A DNA stretch of 9,278 bases from an uncultured Rhodospirillaceae bacterium (lineage in GTDB: Bacteria; Pseudomonadota; Alphaproteobacteria; Rhodospirillales; UBA2165): assembly GCA_913054205.1 (NCBI GenBank), contig CAJXJM010000068.1, positions 1-9,278 on the forward strand, read 5' to 3'. The notes beneath the pieces were generated by a model. The model was not told the DNA's origin. It did not search any database and was given only the letters and a program-made list of their open reading frames with translations. Shown here in pieces: positions 1 through 6,738 of the stretch (positions are counted from its first letter, which is position 1; every line of letters begins with the position of its first letter). Made by a program: the position numbers and the translations under genes.

Positions 1-198
1 TTCGTCTAGAGTGGAGGCGGAAATCGAGAGATATTTGACCCGTTCCAATAGTGGGGCCGCCGGATTTTCGGCCTCTTCCAAAACTCGGGCATTAAAAGCC
101 AGCCAGGAAAGTTCGCGATTGATAAATCGCCCTTTCGATTTGAAGTCCAAATTAGCAAGATTTTCCGAAGCTAAAGTCGACACGTTTACGTTACCCAT
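1..198 (-). CDS. ppk1: Polyphosphate kinase 1, N-terminal part (cut by window edge)
   Basis: Ppk1 reversibly polymerises the gamma-phosphate of ATP into inorganic polyphosphate through an autophosphorylated histidine. Translating the minus strand from base 198 gives 66 open codons to the window edge. Residues 24-33 ([10 protein letters not shown]) are the hallmark start of the PPK N-terminal domain. They are followed by [14 protein letters not shown] (33-46), [14 protein letters not shown] (50-63) and TLDE, which matches the family segment that continues into FFMVR outside the window. The catalytic core, including the phosphohistidine, lies beyond the edge. The start is well fixed: a TGA in the same frame lies directly before the ATG, so no longer protein is possible. 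No clear Shine-Dalgarno is seen. In many alphaproteobacteria this gene directly follows hda. Here they are on the same strand but separated by three opposite-strand genes. It is transcribed divergently from sixA. Confidence 0.93.
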   Translation of the reverse strand, partial: MGNVNVSTLASENLANLDFKSKGRFINRELSWLAFNARVLEEAENPAAPLLERVKYLSISASTLDE

Positions 199-327
199 TC
201 ACGTATTTCATTTTACGATTGGTTCAGTACAATATACCAATATCCGACACCATACATTCATGCAAATTACATAAATATGAAAATTTTAAAGATTACGTCC
301 AACTAATTGAGTGAATTTCAACGTAAC
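199..327. promoter_or_regulatory. Divergent ppk1/sixA intergenic region
   Basis: This AT-rich gap must hold the promoter of ppk1 (minus) and probably that of sixA (plus). On the minus strand TATATT (231-236) is a reasonable -10 hexamer about 33 bases before the ppk1 ATG, but no convincing -35 lies at 17-18 bases from it. A 6-bp inverted repeat, ATTGGT (218-223) and ACCAAT (236-241), overlaps that -10. A weaker pair, TTCAT (257-261) and ATGAA (277-281), and the palindrome AAAATTTT (280-287) lie nearer sixA. I recognise no Pho box or other named operator. Function as a promoter region is inferred from the gene arrangement; exact elements are uncertain. Confidence 0.45.
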
Positions 328-864
328 ATGAAAACAATTTATCTTTTACGCCATGCCAAATCGAGTTGGTCCGGCCCGGAAACGGATGACTTTGATCGAC
401 CTCTCAATGAACGCGGCCGCAGAAACACAGCTGAAATCGGGCAGTATTTAGCGAAAAATGACGTTCGTCCAGACGTGATACTATGCTCGGTAGCCGCTCG
501 GGCTCAAGAAACCTTATCCATTATCCGCCCTTTTCTTCCTGAGAATCAGAAGATAAAAATTGATAAAGAGCTCTACCTAGCATCGTCAGAGACACTTCGG
601 AAATACCTTGAAAACATTGATGAATCGGTGAATTCAGTAATGATAGTGGCCCATAATCCTGGCCTGCATGAATTGGCGCTGATGTTGGGAGGCAGAGAAA
701 ATATTGGCACATCGGCATTGCTAAACCGAGTGATGCTGAAATTCCCAACAGCTGCGTTCGCAACAGTAGGCAGTGAGGCACATTCATGGTCCAAATTGTC
801 TGAAAATAAAACCAAACTTACAGATTTTGTTTGTCCCAAAGACCTTCGATCCCAATATAATTAG
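328..864 (+). CDS. sixA: SixA-type phosphohistidine phosphatase (histidine phosphatase superfamily)
   Basis: This is a 178-residue cytosolic member of the histidine phosphatase (phosphoglycerate mutase-like) superfamily, small SixA branch. SixA removes phosphate from phosphohistidine; in E. coli it acts on the phosphotransferase-system protein NPr (earlier work proposed ArcB). Seen here: the RHA motif with nucleophile H9 (LLRHAKSSW), the DFDRPLNERG stretch (21-30), R58 in SVAARAQET, the second active-site histidine H109 in VAHNPGLHE, and a C-terminal FVCPKDL. All core residues expected for activity are present and the length is normal. I chose ATG 328 because SixA proteins typically begin MKT.YLLRHAK; an in-frame TTG at 307 would add seven residues without known homology. 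There is no strong Shine-Dalgarno. The gene is divergent from ppk1 and ends in a terminator, so it is probably a single-gene transcript. The family is sure; the substrate is not known. Confidence 0.9.
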   Translation: MKTIYLLRHAKSSWSGPETDDFDRPLNERGRRNTAEIGQYLAKNDVRPDVILCSVAARAQETLSIIRPFLPENQKIKIDKELYLASSETLRKYLENIDESVNSVMIVAHNPGLHELALMLGGRENIGTSALLNRVMLKFPTAAFATVGSEAHSWSKLSENKTKLTDFVCPKDLRSQYN

Positions 865-879
865 ATATAAAAATAATCA

Positions 880-912
880 GGGTCTCAATAACTGAGACTC
901 GGCTTCATTTTT
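880..912 (+). terminator. Probable intrinsic terminator after sixA
   Basis: GTCTCA (882-887) pairs with TGAGAC (893-898) around a 5-base loop. One G-T and one G-C pair (880-881 with 899-900) extend the stem to 8 bp. After a 7-base gap comes a run of five T (908-912). It starts 16 bases after the sixA stop codon, as expected for a Rho-independent terminator. The T-run is not immediately at the stem foot, so efficiency may be modest. It separates sixA from the downstream c-di-GMP gene. Confidence 0.6.
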
Positions 913-960
913 CGTAAGCTACTGTGTATATTAGATAAAACCGGAATACAAAGTCTGGAA

Positions 961-981
961 CGGGTAACCCGCATATTTTTT
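961..981 (+). promoter_or_regulatory. Short perfect palindrome plus T-tract in the leader of the c-di-GMP gene
   Basis: CGGGT-A-ACCCG (961-971) is an 11-base perfect inverted repeat 27 bases before the start codon. It is followed by ATTTTTT, with six T at 976-981. It could be a small operator, or in RNA a 4-bp GC stem with a three-base loop and U-tract that weakens read-through into the gene. The stem is short, so chance is a real alternative. The upstream TATATT near 926-931 is a possible -10 with no good -35. Confidence 0.25.
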
Positions 982-986
982 GCGAT

Positions 987-993
987 AGAAGAA
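987..993 (+). promoter_or_regulatory. Ribosome binding site of the c-di-GMP gene
   Basis: AGAAGAA lies 5 bases before the ATG at 999. It is a weak purine-rich Shine-Dalgarno, and it supports that ATG as the start. Confidence 0.45.
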
Positions 994-998
994 TTAAG

Positions 999-3900
999 AT
1001 GACAACGAACCAACCCCAAACGACGATATCTGCCCAGAAATGGCAATGGACAACCGACGCCAATGGTCATGTCACGTCAATTTCAGAATCTTTCACAAAA
1101 GCAACAGGTATTGATCGCGCAGTCATTATAGGAAAAACATTTACCGAGATATCTTCACCTGTTCTCGATTTATCAGGGCAAAGCGATAAAAAGTTAAAGC
1201 GCTTTCTTTCCAAGTTCGAAAGTCGGCAAAGTTTCCGCAATATCGATCTTCCAATCAATTCACCAGACAACGGGTTGCGACTTATCAGAATCGCCGGTGC
1301 GCCGGAATTTGGCAAACGAAAAAAGTTTGTCGGATATACTGGCACTGGAATTGATACCACAATTGAAATTGAAAAAGATTCTCGCATTGCAGCAACCTAC
1401 CTTCCCTATGCAGAAGTCCTAGAGGGATTGGGCGATGGTTTCGCCATTTGGGATAGAAAGGGTTATCTGCTTCTTTTCAACAACCGCTTTGAGGCGCTTT
1501 TTGATTCCGACAACTTTAAAATCAAGCAAGGGGCGATGCGGTCGACCCTATCGCGATTTCTTAAATCTAAAGCGCTGACCATTGAGCCCGCAAATACTGT
1601 GGGTCTTCTTGAAGTTGACCGCCGCAGAGACAGCAACACCGCCATGGAACGTCATGTTCAATTCATTGATGGTTCCTGGGTTTCTATATCTGCTCGTAAA
1701 ATTGAAAACGACATAACAACGACGACAATCACTGACATAACGTCAATCAAAAATCGTGAGGTCGAGGCAACTCGGGATGCCCAACGCAATGCTCAGATGG
1801 CGGTCGCAATTTCAGCGATGGATTCTGGGGTCATCATTACCAATCCCAATATGCCAGACAATCCGATCGTTTTTGTGAACCCCTCATTTGTGACTCCCGA
1901 TGGCATGAATAATGAAGATATTTTGGGTCAGTCCTTCGAGACGCTTTTTCAATCTGCCGAGAACTCGGACCAATTTGAAAAGTTAAAACGCAGTATGAGC
2001 CGGCGTGAAACAGCAAATTCCAACATCCTTATTCCTGATGAACATGGCAGAGACCGTTGGTTTGACTTTCGGCTCAACCCGGTTTTAGGTGAGTCAAATC
2101 AGATCAGCTATTTCCTCGGCATTCAAAACGACATCACCATTCAAAAGAATGCTGAATACGATCTCGAAAATAGAATGAGTCAACAATCAGCCGTCGCAGA
2201 ACTTGGTGGCAAAGCTTTGGCAGGAAGTGACCTCGAACAACTTTTCGAGGAAGCGATCCGATATGTGGCAAATATTCTAAACGTCGAATTTGTCAACGTC
2301 CACGAATTCTCTTTGGACTCTGACGAAGCTGTCGTGCGAGCCCAAATAGGATGGAAAACGCGGAAAAATAGTAGAACGCCAACACAGTTTCTGCCGAAAG
2401 TATTGTTTTCACAAAAAGTCTTTTTAACGGGAAGGACCGAAACTCTAATTCGAACCGATGACGAGTTGAAAAATGCTGGAAAAATTATGGGTCATACCGG
2501 CATGCGAACAAGTGTCGGCATCCGCATAGCTGGTCGCGAGCATCCCTTTGGCGTGATCGCTATCCATTGCAAGGAAGCGCGTGAGTTTTCGCCAGATGAT
2601 ATTAATTTCCTTGAAGCGATTGCCTACGTTCTTGGTGTCGCAGTTGAGAGAGGGCAAGCCGAAGATGCCCTCAAAGAAAGTGAATATCGTTTTGACTTGG
2701 CCGTTCAAGGCTCAAATGACGGAATTTGGGATTGGGATATATCATCGAACCGGATGTTTTACTCTTCGCGTTGGAAAGCGATGCTGGGCCTCTCGGAAGA
2801 GATTGTAGACGACTCAATCGATGTCTGGATGGAGCGTGTCCATTCGGAAGATAAAGAAATTCTAAAATCTACGATTGATGCTCATCTGGACGATGACACG
2901 TCCTATTTGGCCTGCGAGCACCGTTTGCTGCACCATGACGGCACCTATCGCTGGATGCTGGTTCGCGGTTTGGCTGTGCGAAATGAAGACGGCAAAGCAA
3001 CGCGGATTGCAGGCTCGCTAAGCGACATCAGCGAAACCAAACGCGCCGAACATCAATTGCTTAAAGACGCACTGCACGACACGCTCACAAATTTACCGAA
3101 TCGAGCTCTGTTTACTGATCGCCTTGTTCAAGCGCTTTCGCGCTCCACTCGAAATACCAAGCATCTATTTGCTGTCATGTTTTTAGACTTTGATCGTTTT
3201 AAATTGATTAACGATAGTCTCGGTCATTCCTATGGCGACCAAATCTTGATTGAAATTAGCCAACGTCTCAAAGAATGCACCCGTGACGTTGATACCGTGG
3301 CCAGACTTGGCGGCGACGAGTTTGCAATTTTACTCGATGACCTTGATTCTGAAAATACAGCTGAAGAGGTAGCCCGACGTATTAATCATTCACTCGGACA
3401 GCCATTCGCTCTATCTGGACGCGAGATTGTATCAAATGCGAGTATTGGGATTGCGTTTAGCTCGCTCGGATACGGTCATCCTGAAGAAATGATCCGTGAT
3501 GCAGATATTGCTATGTATCAAGCCAAATCCGAAGGACGGGCGCGGCACGTGGTTTTTGAAAAAGGAATGCATGTCCGAGCCGTCACTCAAATGGAATTGG
3601 AAACCAATCTCCGGGAAGCTTTGGAGAAAAAACATTTCACACTCGCTTATCAGCCGGTCGTTGATATAAAAACCGAAAAACTGGCGGGATTTGAAGCGTT
3701 GATCCGCTGGAACCATAAAGACCAAGGCTTCATCCCACCTGGGGATTTTATTCCCATCGCCGAAGAAACGAAACTAATCATACCCATTGGTCGTTGGGTG
3801 CTGATGGAAGCCTGTCGCCAAATGAGCAAATGGCTGGCGAAGTTTCCTGATCTCAATATTGCTGTCAGCGTCAATATTTCGCCCGAACAATTTAAAGACA

Positions 3901-4394
3901 ATAAATTAATCGACGATATAGGCGATATCCTTTCCAATACCGGATTAGAAGGTAAACATCTGAAAGTAGAGATTACCGAAAGTGCGATTATGGAAAATCC
4001 GCACGAGGTTACCAACCGTCTAAAACAACTCCGTAAAATGGGTATTCAGCTTCATGTCGACGATTTTGGTACAGGCTATTCATCTTTGAGCCATCTCCAT
4101 CGTTTTCCAATCGATGCCCTAAAGGTTGACCGATCCTTCATTATCTCAATGGGCGAATCGCAAGAAAATATGGAAATCGTTCGAACCATTATTGCCCTGG
4201 CCCACAATTTAAATCTCAGCACCGTTGCAGAAGGTGTTGAATCAAAGGCCGATCTTATCCAACTTGGAAAACTCAATTGTGACTTTGCTCAAGGCTATTA
4301 TTTCTCTAAACCTTTAACTGTTAAAGACGCAACGGCGTATATCGCCAAGCTAGAGAAACCTAAAAAGAAAAAAAGAAAAAAACAACGGAATTGA
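999..4394 (+). CDS. Multi-sensor diguanylate cyclase/phosphodiesterase (PAS-PAS-PAS-GAF-PAS-GGDEF-EAL)
   Basis: This 1131-residue protein should make and/or break cyclic di-GMP in response to signals. No membrane segment or signal peptide is visible, so it is probably cytosolic. Domains in order: PAS at about 12-120; PAS at about 135-250; LOV-like PAS at about 265-385, ending GIQNDIT; GAF at about 395-550; PAS of the PAS_3 type at about 560-685; GGDEF at about 690-855; EAL at about 865-1107. The cyclase motif GGDEF (771-775) is intact, and the inhibitory product-binding site RDVD (762-765) sits exactly five residues before it. The phosphodiesterase residues are also present: E899 of EAL, N959, E991, D1021 and D1022 in DDFGTGYSS, K1042, E1078 and Q1098. 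Both activities are therefore possible, and which dominates cannot be read from sequence. The LOV-like domain lacks the photoactive cysteine. The C-terminus is a lysine-rich tail (about 1120-1130) coded by A-rich DNA. The next gene, an envelope glycosyltransferase, begins 12 bases on and is probably co-transcribed. The signals sensed are unknown. Confidence 0.93.
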   Translation: MTTNQPQTTISAQKWQWTTDANGHVTSISESFTKATGIDRAVIIGKTFTEISSPVLDLSGQSDKKLKRFLSKFESRQSFRNIDLPINSPDNGLRLIRIAGAPEFGKRKKFVGYTGTGIDTTIEIEKDSRIAATYLPYAEVLEGLGDGFAIWDRKGYLLLFNNRFEALFDSDNFKIKQGAMRSTLSRFLKSKALTIEPANTVGLLEVDRRRDSNTAMERHVQFIDGSWVSISARKIENDITTTTITDITSIKNREVEATRDAQRNAQMAVAISAMDSGVIITNPNMPDNPIVFVNPSFVTPDGMNNEDILGQSFETLFQSAENSDQFEKLKRSMSRRETANSNILIPDEHGRDRWFDFRLNPVLGESNQISYFLGIQNDITIQKNAEYDLENRMSQQSAVAELGGKALAGSDLEQLFEEAIRYVANILNVEFVNVHEFSLDSDEAVVRAQIGWKTRKNSRTPTQFLPKVLFSQKVFLTGRTETLIRTDDELKNAGKIMGHTGMRTSVGIRIAGREHPFGVIAIHCKEAREFSPDDINFLEAIAYVLGVAVERGQAEDALKESEYRFDLAVQGSNDGIWDWDISSNRMFYSSRWKAMLGLSEEIVDDSIDVWMERVHSEDKEILKSTIDAHLDDDTSYLACEHRLLHHDGTYRWMLVRGLAVRNEDGKATRIAGSLSDISETKRAEHQLLKDALHDTLTNLPNRALFTDRLVQALSRSTRNTKHLFAVMFLDFDRFKLINDSLGHSYGDQILIEISQRLKECTRDVDTVARLGGDEFAILLDDLDSENTAEEVARRINHSLGQPFALSGREIVSNASIGIAFSSLGYGHPEEMIRDADIAMYQAKSEGRARHVVFEKGMHVRAVTQMELETNLREALEKKHFTLAYQPVVDIKTEKLAGFEALIRWNHKDQGFIPPGDFIPIAEETKLIIPIGRWVLMEACRQMSKWLAKFPDLNIAVSVNISPEQFKDNKLIDDIGDILSNTGLEGKHLKVEITESAIMENPHEVTNRLKQLRKMGIQLHVDDFGTGYSSLSHLHRFPIDALKVDRSFIISMGESQENMEIVRTIIALAHNLNLSTVAEGVESKADLIQLGKLNCDFAQGYYFSKPLTVKDATAYIAKLEKPKKKKRKKQRN

Positions 4395-4395
4395 C

Positions 4396-4400
4396 TTAGG
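4396..4400 (+). promoter_or_regulatory. Ribosome binding site of the glycosyltransferase gene
   Basis: TTAGG lies 6 bases before the ATG at 4407, inside the 12-base gap after the upstream stop codon. It supports this ATG as a separate translation start within a shared transcript. Confidence 0.4.
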
Positions 4401-4406
4401 CAAACG

Positions 4407-6059
4407 ATGCCAGATTATTCACGCCTTAAGCCTTGGGTATGGGGAATTACTTGGGCCGCCCTTGTGGCCGCTGGGTTATCTTTCCGCCCGCTAATGCCCG
4501 TAGACGAAACCCGCTACATCACCGTCGCCTGGGAAATGTGGTTGCGTGGGGACTTTTTAGTCCCTCACCTCAACGGCGCAACCTATAGCCACAAACCACC
4601 TTTATTATTTTGGCTTATCAACGCAGGCTGGGGCATATTTGGGGTAAATGACTGGTGGCCGAGGCTCGTCGCACCGCTGTTTGGGCTCGCCAGCCTTGGA
4701 CTAAGCGCCGTCACCTGCCGCCGTCTCTGGCCGAGCAGCCAAGCCTATATCATTGTTCCTGTTCTGCTTCTAGGTACCTTCTACTGGGGCATCTACACCA
4801 CTCTCACAATGTTTGATCTGCTGGTCGCCTTTTGGACTTTGGTCGGCATCAATGGTCTCATTGAAGTCTGGCAGGGCCACAGAATGAAGGGCTGGATATT
4901 GTTCGCCATTGCAATTGGATTTGGCGTGTTGAGCAAAGGCCCGGTCATTCTGGTTTACCTATTACCAACAGCTTTGCTGGCACCCTATTGGGCAGCAAAC
5001 GTCAGAAGGCCAAATTGGGGCCTGTGGTATTTGGGTATATTAGCTGGTGTTCTATTAGGCGCAGGCATTGCGCTCGCTTGGGCCATCCCAGCCGGATTTG
5101 CCGGCGGCGAAGAATATCGTAACGCAATTTTTTGGGGTCAATCTGCCGGCCGCGTCGTGAGCTCCTTTGCCCATCGCGAGCCATTTTGGTGGTATCTCGC
5201 AATCATCCCCGGCTTGTTATTGCCATGGCTACTGTGGCCGAGCCTATTGCGTAAATTGTGGCAAAATATTCGCACTCGCAACCAAAATGACCCTGATCCT
5301 GGATTGCGCCTAATTATGGTTTGGGCCGTCGCCACCGTGTTGATCTTATCGGCAATCAGCGGAAAACGTCCGCATTATCTGTTGCCCATGTTCCCCGCCC
5401 TGGCATTTGGCGGTGCCATCCTCATCGCCGGCCTTGCAAAAGAAGATTTTCTGAAAGGTCGCTGGGACATGCTGCCGCCAACTCTTTTTTTGATCCTTTT
5501 GGGATTCGCTGCCGGTGCCGCGCCGGAGATTGGCGCAGCCCTCAACAAGCCTAGTTGGACGGCAGAGATAAACCGCCTCTGGGCATTGCCGCTTGTTGGA
5601 CTGGGAGCGTTCCTCATTTTCAAACCACCGCAGGGAGGTTATCAACGCCTGTTTGCCATCGCTGCAAGCAGCACCATTGTCGTCATCTCGGTGCATGGAA
5701 TCGCACGGCCAATTTTGGATACAGGGTATGACTTAAGACCTATTGCCAATTATATCGCTGAGGCACAACGCAAAGGATACGCCATTGGCAGTTACGGCAA
5801 ATATCACGGTCAGTTCCAGTTTTTAGGGCGCTTGAAAAATCCGATTAAAATCACTGGCGACCATGAAGTATTGGAATGGCTGGCTGTGACACCTCAAGCC
5901 AAAGTCGTCGCGGTTCACGAGTTGACAAATACCGATATCCATAGAAAGTCTGGCCCAGGGCCCAAACCGGATTTTGTCCAAAAATATCGCGGTAAATATA
6001 TCGCTGTCTGGGATCGATCAACGGTCTTAGCCTATCCAAGCGCCCCGCAACGGAAATAA
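4407..6059 (+). CDS. ArnT/PMT-like integral membrane glycosyltransferase
   Basis: This 550-residue polytopic membrane protein belongs to the GT-C superfamily (GT39/GT83, PMT_2 type). Such enzymes use polyprenyl-phosphate-linked sugars and transfer them, on the periplasmic side, to lipid A, other glycans or proteins. Seen here: a first membrane helix at about 12-28, then the first outer loop with the acidic pair D33-E34 in MPVDETRY, the usual place of the catalytic aspartate; SHKPPLLFWL (61-70), a typical ArnT-family motif; a second conserved FD (136-137); about ten further hydrophobic helices up to about residue 430; the SGKRPHYLLPMFP motif (318-330), usual in this family; and a soluble tail at about 435-550 that should be periplasmic. 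It follows the c-di-GMP gene in the same frame with a 12-base gap, which suggests one operon. It ends 10 bases from hda, tail to tail. The fold and class are sure. The sugar and acceptor are unknown, so I do not call it arnT. Confidence 0.88.
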   Translation: MPDYSRLKPWVWGITWAALVAAGLSFRPLMPVDETRYITVAWEMWLRGDFLVPHLNGATYSHKPPLLFWLINAGWGIFGVNDWWPRLVAPLFGLASLGLSAVTCRRLWPSSQAYIIVPVLLLGTFYWGIYTTLTMFDLLVAFWTLVGINGLIEVWQGHRMKGWILFAIAIGFGVLSKGPVILVYLLPTALLAPYWAANVRRPNWGLWYLGILAGVLLGAGIALAWAIPAGFAGGEEYRNAIFWGQSAGRVVSSFAHREPFWWYLAIIPGLLLPWLLWPSLLRKLWQNIRTRNQNDPDPGLRLIMVWAVATVLILSAISGKRPHYLLPMFPALAFGGAILIAGLAKEDFLKGRWDMLPPTLFLILLGFAAGAAPEIGAALNKPSWTAEINRLWALPLVGLGAFLIFKPPQGGYQRLFAIAASSTIVVISVHGIARPILDTGYDLRPIANYIAEAQRKGYAIGSYGKYHGQFQFLGRLKNPIKITGDHEVLEWLAVTPQAKVVAVHELTNTDIHRKSGPGPKPDFVQKYRGKYIAVWDRSTVLAYPSAPQRK

Positions 6060-6069
6060 TATATCCCGG

Positions 6070-6738
6070 CTAGGCTTCTGCCAAAACACGCCGAGCGATT
6101 GCCAGCGTTATCGCTTTCTTTTCAACCAACGCCGCCTTATCCGCAGCTTCAACAAATTGCCGAGCAGCATCTAACGAGCGCTCCATGCGTTTGGAGACGT
6201 AATCAATGACACCGCTTTCGACCCGCACCTGCCGATCAGAAAATAATTTCACCATCACAGCTTTAATCAGATCATCTTCTGGCTGCCTGATTTCAGCCGC
6301 TGGTGCAGCCTTAACGCGCGAGGCAAGATCAGCCAATTTTATCGGCCACTCAACCGGCGAAACAGTTGATGTGATCAACATATGACCATCGCGCGAGGCA
6401 AGGTCATTGTAGATATGAAACAATGCTTCTTCGTCGAAATCTTGATCACCATCATCAACGACAAAGTTTTGTGCAGAGGAAATTATATTGGCCAAGCCGG
6501 CATCCTCGATCAAGGCAGATGTCAACGCCATAGCACCACTTTTGGCCATAAATACATGGCTAAGGTGCGATTTGCCGCAGCCGGGTGGGCCATAAATTAT
6601 TAAAAATGGCGATGACCAATCGGGCCATTTATCGAGCCAGGCAACAGCCACCTGATTGCAGGGTGCAACCAAAAAATCATCACCGCTTAAAGATGGCCGG
6701 TGTTCAAATTCAAAAGGAAGCTGCTCGGCAGAATTCAA
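6070..6738 (-). CDS. hda: Hda-type DnaA-like regulatory ATPase
   Basis: This 222-residue AAA+ protein resembles DnaA domain III but lacks the DNA-binding domain IV. Hda (HdaA in Caulobacter) binds the DNA-loaded beta sliding clamp and stimulates ATP hydrolysis by DnaA, preventing re-initiation of replication. Seen here: an N-terminal clamp-binding-like motif QLPFEF (6-11); DFLVAPCN (21-28); Walker A GPPGCGKS (50-57); Walker B-like NFVVDDGD (91-98); a sensor I region LITSTVSP (121-128); box VII DLASRVKAA with putative arginine finger R141; and a C-terminal MERSLDAARQFVEAAD sensor II region. The start is TTG at 6738, overlapping the TGA of the upstream membrane-protein gene as TTGA. It is the only start codon between the previous in-frame stop and the clamp motif, and keeps that motif. 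This suggests translational coupling. ppk1, its usual neighbour, is 5.9 kb away here. Confidence 0.9.
   Translation of the reverse strand: MNSAEQLPFEFEHRPSLSGDDFLVAPCNQVAVAWLDKWPDWSSPFLIIYGPPGCGKSHLSHVFMAKSGAMALTSALIEDAGLANIISSAQNFVVDDGDQDFDEEALFHIYNDLASRDGHMLITSTVSPVEWPIKLADLASRVKAAPAAEIRQPEDDLIKAVMVKLFSDRQVRVESGVIDYVSKRMERSLDAARQFVEAADKAALVEKKAITLAIARRVLAEA

Noticed and set aside
11..274. Plus-strand open frame of 87 codons
   Set aside because: It is antisense to the ppk1 N-terminus, whose protein match is clear, and the peptide resembles no known protein.
307..327. Longer SixA from a TTG at 307
   Set aside because: The family normally begins at the MKT.YLLRHAK start (328). The seven extra residues have no support and no ribosome binding site.
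865..998. c-di-GMP riboswitch before the GGDEF-EAL gene
   Set aside because: The 134 bases hold a terminator-like hairpin and a short palindrome but no conserved GEMM core that I can recognise.
3432..4015. Two overlapping minus-strand open frames under the GGDEF-EAL region
   Set aside because: They are antisense shadows of conserved catalytic domains and lack recognisable domains or ribosome binding sites.
199..6069. The three-gene block as a mobile island
   Set aside because: No integrase, transposase, tRNA or flanking direct repeats were found, and base composition does not differ clearly by eye. Only the break in gene order supports it.
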